Notes: a model not told the origin generated them from the sequence alone. DNA of 64,000 bases from CAWAPD01 sp963783865 (GCA_963783865.1 CAWAPD010000001.1:992001-1056000), one strand, 5' to 3'. Positions 28,311 to 38,007 are shown, counted from the stretch's first letter. Program-made: numbers and translations.

Positions 28311-30160
28311 CCCACATGCGAGCCGCACTAGGCCGGTCGGGCCGTCGCGCGTGCTGGCTGGCGCCGGTGCTGGCCCTGCTCGGCGTCGCCTGGGGCCTGT
28401 CCTCGGCATCGGCCGCCGACCCCACGACGTCCGCGTCGGCGAGCACGGTGGTGCTCAAGGCGGGCATCACCGCCGAACCCGACAACCTCAACCCGTTCAT
28501 CGGCTTCGCCAACGTCTCGTTCGAGATCTGGGCTCTCAACTACCAGTGCCTGTTCGGTCAGGACATCGACAACCAGCCCCGGCTCGACCTCGCGGCACAG
28601 TTTCCCACGCGCGAGAACGGCGGCATCTCGGCCGACGGCAAGACCTGGACGATCCACATCAAGCCCGACGTCAAGTGGTCGGACGGCGAGCCGCTGACCG
28701 CCGACGACGTGGCGTTCAGCTACAACTACATCATCCGCAACGACCTCACCAACATGAGCATCCTCACCACCTCCATCAAGCGCGTCGACGTCGTCGACCC
28801 CACGACGGTGAGGATCGTCTGTTCGCAGCCCAAGGCCAACATCGAGCTCGCCCTCGTCTACATCCTGCCCAAGCATGTCTGGCAGAACGTCTCGCCCAAC
28901 GCCGTCCAGTCGAGCTTCCAGAACAAGCCGCCGATCGTCGGCAGCGGCCCGTACGAGACGGTCGAGTGGAAGAAGGGCGCCTACATCCACATGGTGCGCA
29001 ACTCCTACTACCCGGGCACCAGACCCGCCGTGGACGAGATCTACTTCGAGTACTACACGAACCCCGACACCATGGCCCAGGAGCTCAAGGCGGGGAGCCT
29101 CGACTGCGCCTGGGGGCTCCCCCCCAGCGCCTACCGGTCACTGCAGAAGACGCCGGGGCTGACGACCATCGCCTACAACGACCTCAACTGGGACAACCTC
29201 ACGTTCAACTGCTACACGGGCCAGTCCAAAGGCAACCCCGTGCTGCGCGACTGGCGCTTCCGTCAGGCGCTCGCCTACGCGATCGACCAGCAGAAGCTCT
29301 GCGACCTCGCCTACATGGGCTACGCCAAGCCCGGCACCACGATGGTCAATCCCGGCACGTGGTCGAACCCCGACTACCACTGGGAGCCGTCGGCCGCCGA
29401 GCGCTACACCTTCGACCTGACGAGGGCGGGCCAGTTGCTCGACCAGGCGGGCTACACGAAGAACGCCAACGGCGTGCGGCTCTACAAGGGCCGGCCCATC
29501 ACACTGCGTCTCTGGGCACGCAACGACGCGCCGTCGGAGCAGACCGAGGGCAAGCTCATCGCCGGCTGGTGGGATCAGCTCGGCCTGAAGATCCAGCTGA
29601 CCGTCATGGATCTCGGCGCCATGCAGGACCACATCTGGTACTGGGACGGGAACACGTACTATCCGGATTTCGACATGTTCCTCGGCGACTGGGTGGGCTG
29701 GACCGACCCCGGCCTGACCCTGAGCTGCTTCACCACCGACCAGATCGGCTCGATCAACGAGACGGCATGGTCCAACGCCCGGTACGACCGGCTCATTGCC
29801 CAGCAGGCGACCACGCTCGATCGCACCCAGCGCCAGCAGATCATCTGGCGGGCCCAACAGGTCATGTACGCGCAGGCGCCCTGGCTGGTCCTCACCTATC
29901 CCGATAACTTCGAGGCCTACAACACCGCCAAGTGGACCGGCTGGACGCGCATCCTCGGTGGCAACGGTCCGGCCTTTCTCACCATGGGAACGCCCGACGT
30001 GTACCTGGGACTCAAGCCGGCGACCGGGACGACGAAGGGGGGGTCGTCATCTGCGGGGCTCATCGTCGCCGTCGTCGCGGGCGTTGCGGTCGCCATCATC
30101 ATCGTGATGTGGCTGCTGCGTCGCGGCAGGGGCGCGGCCGAGGAGGAGCCGTCATCGTGA
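28307..30160 (+). CDS. Membrane-anchored ABC-type peptide/nickel solute-binding protein (SBP family 5), copy 3
   Basis: A 617-residue paralogue of the proteins at 7344 and 15614. GTG 28307 overlaps the deglycase stop (GTGA) and follows AGAAGGGGGA. The signal peptide ends near SSASAADP. The core contains ITAEPDNLNPFIGF, VKWSDGEPLTADDVAFSYNY and YPDNFEAYNTAKWTGWT. A KGGSSS linker, one hydrophobic helix and RRGRGAAEEE close the protein. Translational coupling to kinase and deglycase makes a glycated amino acid or peptide the likely ligand. Confidence 0.9.
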   Translation: MTHMRAALGRSGRRACWLAPVLALLGVAWGLSSASAADPTTSASASTVVLKAGITAEPDNLNPFIGFANVSFEIWALNYQCLFGQDIDNQPRLDLAAQFPTRENGGISADGKTWTIHIKPDVKWSDGEPLTADDVAFSYNYIIRNDLTNMSILTTSIKRVDVVDPTTVRIVCSQPKANIELALVYILPKHVWQNVSPNAVQSSFQNKPPIVGSGPYETVEWKKGAYIHMVRNSYYPGTRPAVDEIYFEYYTNPDTMAQELKAGSLDCAWGLPPSAYRSLQKTPGLTTIAYNDLNWDNLTFNCYTGQSKGNPVLRDWRFRQALAYAIDQQKLCDLAYMGYAKPGTTMVNPGTWSNPDYHWEPSAAERYTFDLTRAGQLLDQAGYTKNANGVRLYKGRPITLRLWARNDAPSEQTEGKLIAGWWDQLGLKIQLTVMDLGAMQDHIWYWDGNTYYPDFDMFLGDWVGWTDPGLTLSCFTTDQIGSINETAWSNARYDRLIAQQATTLDRTQRQQIIWRAQQVMYAQAPWLVLTYPDNFEAYNTAKWTGWTRILGGNGPAFLTMGTPDVYLGLKPATGTTKGGSSSAGLIVAVVAGVAVAIIIVMWLLRRGRGAAEEEPSS

Positions 30161-30222
30161 CCGTGACAAGACAGCATTCGGCTGGACCCGCGGGTGCCCA
30201 CAAGCTCTACGCTCATTCGGGG

Positions 30223-30298
30223 TGGTAGCGCATACCGGATTCGAACCGGTGTTACCGCCGTGAGAGGGCGGCGTCCTAGGCCCCTAGACGAATGCGCC
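30223..30298 (-). tRNA. tRNA-Glu(CUC)
   Basis: Reading the minus strand, acceptor GGCGCAT pairs with ATGCGCT (one G-U pair), the D-arm is GTC...GAC, and the anticodon stem CCGCC/GGCGG holds the loop CTCTCAC with anticodon CTC. The T-arm is ACCGG/CCGGT, followed by discriminator A and encoded CCA. Confidence 0.93.
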
Positions 30299-30314
30299 AC
30301 GCATGCTGTGACTC

Positions 30315-30385
30315 ATGCGGGACGAGGACTCGAACCCCGATACCGTGGCCCAGAACCACGTGTCCTACCGTTAGACGATCCCGCA
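30315..30385 (-). tRNA. Second tRNA-Gln(CUG), non-GlnRS type
   Basis: On the minus strand, acceptor TGCGGGA pairs perfectly with TCCCGCA. The D-arm GTC...GGAC is nearly the same as that of the adjacent tRNA-Glu; the anticodon stem CGTGG/CCACG encloses TTCTGGG with anticodon CTG. The discriminator is T and no CCA is encoded, unlike the copy beside glnS. Confidence 0.88.
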
Positions 30386-30438
30386 GCGACAGCGGCCACG
30401 TAGGATAGCACGGATGCCGGTAGCGGTGAATCGGCCAC

Positions 30439-30894
30439 CTAGTCCGACCACCAGCCCGTCAGCATCTCGATATCGCGGTTGTCGTGGCTCGGCGAGCCGA
30501 AGACGATGAGCTCGGCGCCGTCGGCCCCGCCCTCGAGATTCCGGGTGACCATGCGCGAGACCCGCAGGGCGTCCCACGGGCCGAGCTCGACGATCTCGTG
30601 CCCGACTCTCGCGCGGGCGCTCCCGCCGACGACAACGTAGACCTCCTCCTGCTCGGTGTGGAAGTGGCCGAACGGGACGCGATAGCCGGGTGCGAGACGG
30701 AAGTAGCTCAAGCCCGAGGCGGCCAGCCCGAGCGGTACGCGGGCGAAGCGCGACTCCATGCCGGGCGAATACCCGAACCTGGGCGCCTGGTCCTCGACCC
30801 GCTTGAGGTTGACGATAGTGAAGTCCCGGTGGTCGTCGTGGTCGGCGTGGTCGTGCCGGTCGGGGTCGTCGTGCCGGCTCTCGGCGCCGGTCAT
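30439..30894 (-). CDS. Cupin domain protein with His/Asp-rich N-terminus
   Basis: A 151-residue protein. Residues 7-22 are a His/Asp-rich segment (HDDPDRHDHADHDDHRD) likely to bind metal. Residues about 60-135 form a cupin (FGHFHTEQEEVYVVVGGSARARVGHE, then LGPWDALRV). Its start overlaps the stop of the glyoxalase-like gene (ATGA), so the two are co-translated. The reaction is unknown. Confidence 0.8.
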   Translation of the reverse strand: MTGAESRHDDPDRHDHADHDDHRDFTIVNLKRVEDQAPRFGYSPGMESRFARVPLGLAASGLSYFRLAPGYRVPFGHFHTEQEEVYVVVGGSARARVGHEIVELGPWDALRVSRMVTRNLEGGADGAELIVFGSPSHDNRDIEMLTGWWSD

Positions 30895-31268
30895 CGCTCG
30901 ATCAGCTCGATCCAGTTGCCGTCGGGGTCGGCCACGAACGCGATGCGCGGACCGGAGCCCTCGAGGGCGGCCGGCGCGCGGCCGACCTCGGCCGCGCCGG
31001 CCGCCACCAGCCCGGCGTAGGTCGCCTCCAGGTCCTCCACGTCGAAGGCGAAGTGCCCGAACCGCTCGCCGCCGTCATAGGCCGTGTCCTTGCCCCAGTT
31101 GTAGACGAGCTCGATGGCGAAGCCGCCCTCCGGCTTCTCCATGAACGCCAGCGTCGCCTTGCCCTTCGTCAAGTCGCGCTTGCGCGAAAGCTTGAGCCCC
31201 AGCTTCTCGTAGAACGCGATCGCGGTGTCCAGGTCCCTGGTGCGCGTCGCCACGTGCACGAACTTCAT
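30891..31268 (-). CDS. Glyoxalase I-like VOC-family protein
   Basis: A 125-residue vicinal-oxygen-chelate protein close to lactoylglutathione lyases. It opens MKFVHVATRTRDLDTAIAFYEKLGL, has FAIELVYNW and FGHFAFDVEDLEATYAGL, and ends AFVADPDGNWIELIER; H5, E in IELVYN, H in GHFAF and E in WIELIE are the four expected metal ligands. Actinobacteria usually lack glutathione, so the thiol may differ. GGGAGGGG precedes ATG 31268. Confidence 0.87.
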   Translation of the reverse strand: MKFVHVATRTRDLDTAIAFYEKLGLKLSRKRDLTKGKATLAFMEKPEGGFAIELVYNWGKDTAYDGGERFGHFAFDVEDLEATYAGLVAAGAAEVGRAPAALEGSGPRIAFVADPDGNWIELIER

Positions 31269-31358
31269 CGCCCCTCCCGTCCGGGCGGACCGGCGCTCTG
31301 GCCGGACGGGGTCGCTGTGACGTCGTTCCCCGTACCCGGCCCGTCACGCCCGCTTCGA

Positions 31359-31374
31359 TATACTCTGCGGCATG
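31359..31374 (+). promoter_or_regulatory. Leaderless -10 element of the gamma-carbonic anhydrase-like gene
   Basis: TATACT at 31359-31364 is followed by exactly 7 nt before ATG 31372, with no Shine-Dalgarno site. Confidence 0.6.
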
Positions 31375-31917
31375 TCGGTCCGCGTGTTCGCAGAGAGAGT
31401 ACCCGTCTTCGGCGCCGACGTGTTCGTCGATCTCGACGCGACGATCATCGGCGACGTCGTGCTCGAGGACGGCGCCAACGTCTGGCCGGGCGCCGTGTTG
31501 CGCGGCGACGTGGAGCGCATCACGCTCGGCTCTCACACGAGCTTCCAGGACAACTCCGTCGCTCACACCGATCCCGGCTTCCCGGTCGTGGTCGGGCCGG
31601 ACTGCGTCGTCGGCCACGGCGTGATCCTGCACGGGGCCACGGTCGGCGCGCGCAGCCTGATCGGGATGGGCGCCATCCTGCTGAACGGCTGCGAGATCGG
31701 CGAGGAGAGCATCGTCGGCGCCGGCGCACTGGTGACGCAGGGCAAGGTCTTCCCGCCCCGCAGCCTGATCGTCGGCGCGCCCGCCAAGGTGGTGCGCGAG
31801 GTCAGCGACGACGACCTGGCGCCGCGGCTGGAACTGCGCGACCGCTACGCGCGCCGCGGGCTGGCGTACCTGGCGGCCGGCCTGGGCGCCGACCTCGCGC
31901 CGTTCCGGCGCGGGTAG
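31372..31917 (+). CDS. Gamma-carbonic anhydrase/PaaY-YrdA-family hexapeptide protein
   Basis: A 181-residue left-handed beta-helix protein built from hexapeptide repeats (DATIIGDVVLEDGANVWPGAVLRGD). It has the zinc ligands of gamma-carbonic anhydrases in DNSVAHTD and VVGHGVILHG. A C-terminal helical tail extends past the helix. Members are CO2 hydratases or acyl-CoA thioesterase-like proteins; the sequence alone does not choose. Confidence 0.88.
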   Translation: MSVRVFAERVPVFGADVFVDLDATIIGDVVLEDGANVWPGAVLRGDVERITLGSHTSFQDNSVAHTDPGFPVVVGPDCVVGHGVILHGATVGARSLIGMGAILLNGCEIGEESIVGAGALVTQGKVFPPRSLIVGAPAKVVREVSDDDLAPRLELRDRYARRGLAYLAAGLGADLAPFRRG

Positions 31918-31981
31918 CGCCCAGGCCGGCCGCTCCGCCCGGGAACGCCTGACACCGTCGCCGCCGGGGAATCGGGCCGTC

Positions 31982-32548
31982 ATGCGCGAGATCACCGAGA
32001 CCTTCTTCGCCCCCGATCGTGCCGCCTGGCGCGCCTGGCTCGAGGAGCACCATGCCGACCGGCAGGAGATCTGGCTCGTCCTGCTCAAGAAGCATGTGCC
32101 CGAGCCCTCGGTCAAGCAGGACGACGCGGTCGAAGAGGCGCTCTGCTTCGGCTGGATCGACGGTCACCTGCGCCGCATCGACGACCGCAGCCACGCGTTG
32201 CGGTTCACGCCGCGCCGGCCGGGCAGCCAGTGGGCCGGGTCGAACAAGGCGCGGGTCGATCGGCTGATCGCCGAGGGCCGGATGGCGCCGCCGGGCATGG
32301 CCGTGGTCGACGCGGCCAAGGCGAGCGGCGACTGGGACCGCGTGCCGCCCAACGCGGAGCTGGACCGCGTGCCCGACGACCTGCGGGCGGCGCTGGACGC
32401 CGATGCGACGGCGGCTCGCGCCTGGGGCGCCCTGCCGCCGTCGCATCGGCGTCAGTACGTCTTCTGGGTGCTGGAGGCGAAGAAGCCCGAGACGCGGGCG
32501 CGGCGCGTCGACGAAGTCGTGCGCCGCGCCCGCGACGCTGTAGGCTAG
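31982..32548 (+). CDS. YdeI/OmpD-associated family protein
   Basis: A 188-residue protein matching the YdeI family linked to bacteriocin or peptide resistance in other bacteria. Recognisable parts are RAAWRAWLEEHHADRQEIWLVL near the start, AVEEALCFGWIDGHLRRIDDRS near residue 50, RRPGSQWAGSNKARVDRLI, and the C-terminal SHRRQYVFWVLEAKKPETRARRV. No signal peptide is seen, so it acts in the cytoplasm. It ends where the sucC promoter begins. Confidence 0.83.
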   Translation: MREITETFFAPDRAAWRAWLEEHHADRQEIWLVLLKKHVPEPSVKQDDAVEEALCFGWIDGHLRRIDDRSHALRFTPRRPGSQWAGSNKARVDRLIAEGRMAPPGMAVVDAAKASGDWDRVPPNAELDRVPDDLRAALDADATAARAWGALPPSHRRQYVFWVLEAKKPETRARRVDEVVRRARDAVG

Positions 32549-32554
32549 ACCGGC

Positions 32555-33802
32555 ATGGACCTGTTCGAGTTCCAGGGAAAACAGCTCTTCGCGGCGGCCG
32601 GCATCCCGGTGGCCGAGTCGTGGCTGATCCACCCCCACGGCCCCGACCCGCTGGAGATCGCCAACGAGGTCGGGCTGCCGCTGGTGGCCAAGGTGCAGGT
32701 GCTGAGTGGTGGCCGAGGCAAGGCCGGCGGGATCCGCGTCGTGCGTACCCGCGAGGAGGTCAGCGCGGCCGTCGCTGAGCTGATGGGGCTGACGGTGCGG
32801 GGGCGGCGCGCGGTCGGCGTGCTGCTCGAGGAGGCGGTCGACATCGACCGCGAGCTCTACCTGGCGATCACCATCGACCGCGCCGCGCGCCGCCCCCTCC
32901 TGATCTTCTCGACCCGTGGCGGCATGGACATCGAGGAGGTCGCGCGCGAGGAGCCCCAGGCCCTCTTCCGTGCGCACATCGACCCCCTCGACGGCCTGCG
33001 CGACGAGCAGGTGCGCGAGCTGGCCGCGCAGGCCGGCTTCGACGGCGCCCAGGCGACGGCACTGATCGAGGTCGTGTGGGCCGTCTGGCGCCTGTTCTGC
33101 GCCCACGAGGCGACGCTGGTCGAGATCAACCCGCTGGTCCTCGCGCGGGACCACCGCTTCATGGCGCTCGACGCCAAGGTGAGCGTCGACGACAACGCGC
33201 TGTACCGCCATCGAGAGTTCGGCGGCTTCGAGACCGACGACGACGGGCGCGAGGCCCAAGCCCGGCGCGAGGGCATGCGGTACGTGGAGCTCGACGGCGA
33301 CATCGGCGTGCTGGGCAACGGCGCCGGGATGGTGATGAGCACGCTCGACCTGATCGCCGAGGCCGGCGGCCGGGCGGCGAACTTCCTCGACGTCGGCGGC
33401 GGCGCGCGCGAAGCGCAGATCGCCGCCGCCCTCGACCTGATCCTCTCGGACGAGCGAGTGCGGGCCGTGCTGGTGACGATCTTCGGCGGCATCACTCGCT
33501 GCGACGAGGTCGCGCGCGGGCTGCTGGCCGCGCTGGAGTCGCGGGGACTGGCGGCGCGAGGCGACGAGGGCGCGGCCATGCCCGTCGTCGTCCGCCTCGA
33601 CGGCACCAGTTGCGACCCGGCCCGAGCCCTCGTCGCCGACGCCCGGCTGGCCAACGTGGTCGCGGAGGCGACGGCGTGGGACGCCGTGCAGCGCGTGGTG
33701 GCGCTGGCCGCGGCGGCGCCGCCGCCGCGGACCACACCGCCGGCGACACCGGCCTCGCCGACGAACGCCGCTTCGCCGGGCGACCCGCGAGGACGGGCCT
33801 GA
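32555..33802 (+). CDS. sucC: Succinate-CoA ligase (ADP-forming) subunit beta
   Basis: Beta subunit of succinyl-CoA synthetase (415 residues), which binds nucleotide and succinate. The ATP-grasp start [21 protein letters not shown], the loop [15 protein letters not shown], and C-terminal NFLDVGGGA and [14 protein letters not shown] are typical. The tail after about 388 is an unusual Pro/Ala/Thr-rich extension. A TAGGCT hexamer at 32541-32546 lies 8 nt before ATG 32555 without a Shine-Dalgarno site. The stop overlaps the sucD start (TGATG). Confidence 0.94.
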   Translation: MDLFEFQGKQLFAAAGIPVAESWLIHPHGPDPLEIANEVGLPLVAKVQVLSGGRGKAGGIRVVRTREEVSAAVAELMGLTVRGRRAVGVLLEEAVDIDRELYLAITIDRAARRPLLIFSTRGGMDIEEVAREEPQALFRAHIDPLDGLRDEQVRELAAQAGFDGAQATALIEVVWAVWRLFCAHEATLVEINPLVLARDHRFMALDAKVSVDDNALYRHREFGGFETDDDGREAQARREGMRYVELDGDIGVLGNGAGMVMSTLDLIAEAGGRAANFLDVGGGAREAQIAAALDLILSDERVRAVLVTIFGGITRCDEVARGLLAALESRGLAARGDEGAAMPVVVRLDGTSCDPARALVADARLANVVAEATAWDAVQRVVALAAAAPPPRTTPPATPASPTNAASPGDPRGRA

Positions 33803-34869
33803 TGGCGATCCTGGTCGATGGCCGCAGCCGCGTGCTGGTGCAGGGCGTGACCGGCCGCGAGGGCTCGTTCCACACGAGTCGCATGCTGGCGGCCGGCACG
33901 CAGGTCGTCGCCGGCACCTCGCCGGGCAAGGCGGGGCGGACGGTCGCCGGCGTGCCGGTGTTCGACACCGTGGCCGATGCCGTCGCGGCGACCGGCGCCG
34001 ACGTCTCGGTCCTGTTCGTGCCGGCGCGGTTCGCCCGCGACGCCCTGCTGGAGGCGTCGGCGGCGGGCATCGGTTTGGTCGTGTGCATCACCGAGGGCAT
34101 CCCCGTCCACGACATGATGCACGTGGTGGCGGAGTTCGAACACAGAGGTACGCGCCTGATCGGCGGCAACTGCCCGGGGATCGTGTCGGTGGAGACCGTG
34201 AACGGCGCCGGCCGGCGCGATGCCGGCGCCAACGTCGGCATCGCGCCGGCCGACATCTTCACGCCCGGCCCCGTCGGCGTGATCTCGCGCAGCGGCACGC
34301 TGACCTACCAGATCATCCACGACCTCACGCAGGCGGGGCTGGGGCAGACGACCTGCATCGGCGCCGGCGGCGACCCCGTGCACGGCCTGGGCTTCCTCGA
34401 CTGCCTGGCGCTGTTCGAGGCCGACGCGGCGACCGGAGCCGTCGTCCTGATCGGCGAGATCGGCGGCGACGACGAGGAGCGGGCGGCCGCCTTCGCGCGC
34501 GAGCGCATGAGCAAACCGGTCGTCGCCTACGTGGCCGGGTTCACGGCGCCGCCGGGCAAGACGATGGGCCACGCCGGGGCGATCGTCAGCGGCGGGCGAG
34601 GGACGGCGGCCGCCAAGGCCGAGGCCTTGGAGGCGGCCGGCATCGCCGTCGCCCGCCGCCCCGACCAGGTCCCGCATCTGGTCGCGCGCGCTCTGGGCGC
34701 GCGCTCCCGGCCTGAGGTCGTCGTGCCCGAGAACAAGCACCAGGGGCTGCCGCCGATCCCGGGCCTGCGCGACGACCGTCACGCGGTCGAGGCCGCCGGT
34801 CGCCCGCGCACGCGCGAGGAGGTCGACAGCGGCTGGCGCGTCTTCCTGTTCCACGCGGGGCGAGTGCTT
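33802..34869 (+). CDS. sucD: Succinate-CoA ligase subunit alpha, without an in-frame stop at the usual end
   Basis: Alpha subunit carrying the phosphohistidine and CoA site. The Rossmann start [43 protein letters not shown] and the active-site [17 protein letters not shown] are all present. The normal end is near codon 303 ([13 protein letters not shown]), but the frame stays open and runs through a hydrophilic linker to 34869, where a +1 step leads into a membrane domain. Either SucD is fused to that domain or an indel hides its stop; one base shift upstream of 34711 would expose a TGA. Confidence 0.9.
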
Positions 34870-35317
34870 GCTGGCGCTGCCGCTCCTGCCCTGGATCGCC
34901 CTCTACGCGTTCAGCGGGCTGGCCGCCCTCTACTACTTCGCCAAGGGCCTTCTCGGCTGGCACGGGGTCGTCATGGCCGGCGGCGCCGAGACGCGCACCT
35001 GGACGCTGCTCCTCACCGCGGCGCTGTTCGCCGCCGCCGCCCTCGCCCTGGTCGGCGTGATCTACCTGACGGCTGCCGACGACCCGCCGCTGACCGTGTG
35101 GCGTCGTCTGCTGGCCGCGCTGATCGTCGTGACGGCCGCCTCGGTGCTGGCGCCGCTGGCCTCGCAGATCTCGTTCGTGGAGTGGCTGCAGTTCTTCGGC
35201 ATCCTCTTCTACGGCCTCGCGCTGACCGCGGCGCAGCTCGCGTGGCGCGCGCGGCGGGCGCGGCGCGCTTCGGAGCGCGCCGAAACGCCGCGCGCGCCCG
35301 GCCCGCCAGACGGCTGA
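34868..35317 (+). CDS. Four-helix membrane protein segment, possibly joined to sucD
   Basis: About 149 residues with four hydrophobic helices ([68 protein letters not shown]) and a basic tail. It has only a TTG start at 34868 and no ribosome site. The upstream sucD frame enters it if one base near 34870 is skipped (VL then LALPLL). A separate gene could instead start at a GTG near 34722 ([12 protein letters not shown]) and be frame-broken here. No family is recognised. Confidence 0.5.
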   Translation: MLALPLLPWIALYAFSGLAALYYFAKGLLGWHGVVMAGGAETRTWTLLLTAALFAAAALALVGVIYLTAADDPPLTVWRRLLAALIVVTAASVLAPLASQISFVEWLQFFGILFYGLALTAAQLAWRARRARRASERAETPRAPGPPDG

Positions 35318-35389
35318 CCGCGTTCGCTTCCGGCGCCGCCGGGAACACACGGGGTGACCTGTCACCGCGACCAGAACTGAAAGACCACG

Positions 35390-36235
35390 ATGTCCGAGCC
35401 CGAACGCATACCCTCGGACGACAGTCCCCGCCTCCCGCCTCCCCTGCCTCCGCTGCGCCTGGTGCCGCCGCCGCCCGAGCTCCTGCCGCCGCCGCGGCCG
35501 GGGCGTCCGCCGCGGCCGTTCCCGGGGCGGCTCTTCGTCATCCTCGTGATGGGCGTGCTGGCCATGGCGTGGGCGGTGGCGTTCCTGGCGCTCGGCGACC
35601 CCTCGTCGTCGACGGGCCTGGGCGCCACCTTCGCCTCGCAGTCGGTCAACTGGGCCGGCTACGAGGTCGCCGGCGGGCGCTTCACGTCGGTCGCCGCCAC
35701 CTGGACGGTGCCCGCCGTCAGGCCCGGGCTGAGCACCGACCTGGCGAGCTTCTGGGTCGGGCTCGACGGGCAGGGGACAGGCTTGCTCGAGCAGGTCGGG
35801 ACCGCCTCGGGACACCTGCACGGTGTGCCCTACTACAGGGCTTGGTACGAGATGCTGCCCGGGCCGGCGGTCTATCCGGGCCTGCGCGTGTCCCCGGGGG
35901 ACTCGGTGACGGGCAGCGTGACCACCCGAGGGGACGGCCTGTTCACCCTCGCGCTGCACGACGACACGACCGGCCGCGGCTTCAGCATCGACCTCAAGCA
36001 GCCGTCCACGCCCCTGGCCACCGCCGAGGTGGTCGCCGAGGCGCCGTGGTCGAGCGGGTTCATGCCGCTCGCGAACTTCGGCGTGGTGAGCTTCACCAAG
36101 GCGCGCGTCAACGGGAGGCCGATCGGGAGCTACACGGGCGGGCGCATCGACATGGTGCGCAGCGGCCTGAAGGCGGCGACCTCGCCGCTCGACGGCGAGG
36201 GCGCCGCCTTCAGAGTCACCTGGGTCCGGCCCTGA
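35390..36235 (+). CDS. Eqolisin-like glutamic peptidase (family G1), membrane-anchored
   Basis: A 281-residue protein with a Pro-rich cytoplasmic start (to about 45), one transmembrane helix ([20 protein letters not shown]) and an extracellular jellyroll domain. It begins [16 protein letters not shown] and carries [18 protein letters not shown] with the probable catalytic Gln near 134. The catalytic Glu near 217 lies in [12 protein letters not shown]. These match the Q/E dyad of acid-active scytalidoglutamic peptidases, better known from fungi. ATG 35390 leaves 72 nt after the preceding frame. Confidence 0.75.
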   Translation: MSEPERIPSDDSPRLPPPLPPLRLVPPPPELLPPPRPGRPPRPFPGRLFVILVMGVLAMAWAVAFLALGDPSSSTGLGATFASQSVNWAGYEVAGGRFTSVAATWTVPAVRPGLSTDLASFWVGLDGQGTGLLEQVGTASGHLHGVPYYRAWYEMLPGPAVYPGLRVSPGDSVTGSVTTRGDGLFTLALHDDTTGRGFSIDLKQPSTPLATAEVVAEAPWSSGFMPLANFGVVSFTKARVNGRPIGSYTGGRIDMVRSGLKAATSPLDGEGAAFRVTWVRP

Positions 36236-36286
36236 TCCCTTGTCCATTCCGTCCAGCCGGCCGCCCCCCGGGCTAACGCCGGTCCA

Positions 36287-36315
36287 TTGGTCACCCCGAC
36301 ACCCTGTGCTAGCGT
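36287..36315 (+). promoter_or_regulatory. Promoter of the malic enzyme gene
   Basis: TTGGTC (36287-36292), a 17-nt spacer and TAGCGT (36310-36315). The start codon is 85 nt downstream with AAGGAGACGAG before it, so this message has a leader. Confidence 0.55.
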
Positions 36316-36399
36316 ACGGCCGGAGCACTGGCAGCCACGGCCGCGCCATCCACGCTCCGCGGGCGGCCGTCCGGCAGGGGGACTTCACAAGGAGACGAG

Positions 36400-37962
36400 A
36401 TGGCCGACCAGGATCACCAGCCCACCGTCGAGGAGCTCAAGGAAAAGGCGTACCAGCCCATGGAAGACGCCATGAAGCTCCACCCCTTCTACAAGGGCAA
36501 GATCGAGACCACGCTCAAGTGCTGCGTCCGCGACTTCCAGGACTTCGGCATCTGGTACACGCCCGGCGTGAGCAAGCCGTGCCTCGACATCAAGGACGAC
36601 CCCGAGAAGGTCTACGAGCACACCAACAAGGGCAACACCGTCGCCGTCATCAGCGACGGCACGCGCGTGCTCGGCATGGGCGACATCGGCCCCAAGGCCG
36701 GCATGCCGGTGATGGAGGGCAAGTCGCTGCTCTACAAGTACCTGGGCGGCGTCGACGGCTTCCCGCTCATGGTCGACACCAAGGACCCCGACGAGTTCAT
36801 CAAGTTCGTGAAGCTCGTGCAGCCGGGCCTCGGCGGCGTCAACCTCGAGGACATCGCCCAGCCAAAGTGCTTCCGCATCCTCGACACGCTGCGCGCCGAG
36901 TGCGAGATCCCGGTCTGGCACGACGACCAGCAGGGCACCGCCTGCGTGACCCTCGCCGGCCTGATCAACGCGCTCAAGGTCGTCGGCCGCAAGATGGAGG
37001 ACATGAAGATCGCGTTCATCGGCTGCGGCGCCGCCAACGTCGCCATCAGCCGCCTGATCTTCGCCTACGGCGCCGACCGCGAGAAGTGCATGATGGTCGA
37101 CAGCAAGGGCATCCTGCACAAGGGTCGCAGCGACATCGAGGCCGTGAAGGTCGAGTGGGCGGCCAAGTGGGACTACTGCCAGACGACCAACGCCGAGCAG
37201 AAGACCGGCGGCATCGCCGACGCGCTCAAGGACGCCGACGTCTGCATCGCGCTCAGCAAGCAGGGCCCCGACACGATCGAGGCCGGCTGGATCAAGGCGA
37301 TGGCGCCCGACCCGATCGTCTTCCTGTGCTCCAACCCCGTCCCCGAGATGTGGCCGTGGGATGCCAAGGAGGCCGGCGCGGCCGTCGTGGCGACTGGGCG
37401 CAGCGACTTCCCGAACCAGGTCAACAACTCGGTCGGGTTCCCCGGCATCTTCCGCGGCACCCTCGACGTGCGCGCCAAGACGATCACCGACGAGATGTGC
37501 ATCGCGGCCGCCGAGGAGCTCGCCAAGGTGGCCGAGGACAAGGGGCTGACGCCCGACTTCATCATGCCGACGATGGACGACTGGGAGGTCTTCCCGCGCG
37601 AGGCCGCGGCGGTGGCGATGAAGGCCATCGAGCAGGGCGTGGCGCTCAAGACCGACATCGACTTCGACGGCGAGGTCGCCCAGGCGACCGAGATCATCGG
37701 CCGCGCCCGCGGGATGGTGCAGGACCAGATGGCGCTGGGCTACATCAAGATGCCCGAAGGCAGCCCGGCGCCGATGCCGACGCCGGACGCGATGAAGGGT
37801 GTCGCGCGCGGCCTCGCGGCGCAGGCGACGGAGGCGGCCGAAAAGGCGGCCGACGTGATCGAGGAGTACGCGAGGAAGGCGGCCGACCTGGCGCAGGAGT
37901 ACGCCAAGAAGGCGGCCGACGCCGCCAAGCAGGCCGCCGAGTCGCGCAAGAAGGATCAGTAG
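36400..37962 (+). CDS. NAD(P)-dependent malic enzyme with hendecad-repeat tail
   Basis: Oxidative decarboxylation of malate to pyruvate and CO2 (520 residues). The malic domain ([31 protein letters not shown] region) and NAD domain ([17 protein letters not shown]) are complete, with [18 protein letters not shown] carrying metal ligands. The usual short bacterial enzyme ends near 440; here an Ala/Lys/Glu-rich helix follows, built of 11-residue units such as [11 protein letters not shown] and [11 protein letters not shown]. The tail may mediate membrane or partner contact. RBS AAGGAGA precedes ATG 36400. Confidence 0.92.
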   Translation: MADQDHQPTVEELKEKAYQPMEDAMKLHPFYKGKIETTLKCCVRDFQDFGIWYTPGVSKPCLDIKDDPEKVYEHTNKGNTVAVISDGTRVLGMGDIGPKAGMPVMEGKSLLYKYLGGVDGFPLMVDTKDPDEFIKFVKLVQPGLGGVNLEDIAQPKCFRILDTLRAECEIPVWHDDQQGTACVTLAGLINALKVVGRKMEDMKIAFIGCGAANVAISRLIFAYGADREKCMMVDSKGILHKGRSDIEAVKVEWAAKWDYCQTTNAEQKTGGIADALKDADVCIALSKQGPDTIEAGWIKAMAPDPIVFLCSNPVPEMWPWDAKEAGAAVVATGRSDFPNQVNNSVGFPGIFRGTLDVRAKTITDEMCIAAAEELAKVAEDKGLTPDFIMPTMDDWEVFPREAAAVAMKAIEQGVALKTDIDFDGEVAQATEIIGRARGMVQDQMALGYIKMPEGSPAPMPTPDAMKGVARGLAAQATEAAEKAADVIEEYARKAADLAQEYAKKAADAAKQAAESRKKDQ

Positions 37963-37978
37963 GGCCGTACAGCAGGGG

Positions 37979-38007
37979 GCGGGGTGAGGGCTGCGCCCTC
38001 ACCCCGC
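37979..38007. terminator. Terminator hairpin after malic enzyme
   Basis: A 13-bp perfect stem (37979-37991 with 37995-38007) begins 17 nt past the malic enzyme stop and is followed by TTCGCG. Confidence 0.6.

Noticed and set aside
30315..30385. Reading the second minus-strand tRNA as tRNA-His because GTGG lies in the anticodon arm
   Set aside because: Correct folding puts GTGG in the stem and CTG at positions 34-36, so it reads Gln codon CAG.
33802..36276. A sucD frame continuing without a stop to 36276
   Set aside because: Beyond about 34870 the translation turns to low-complexity Arg/Ala sequence, while other frames encode a membrane domain and a glutamic peptidase with real motifs.
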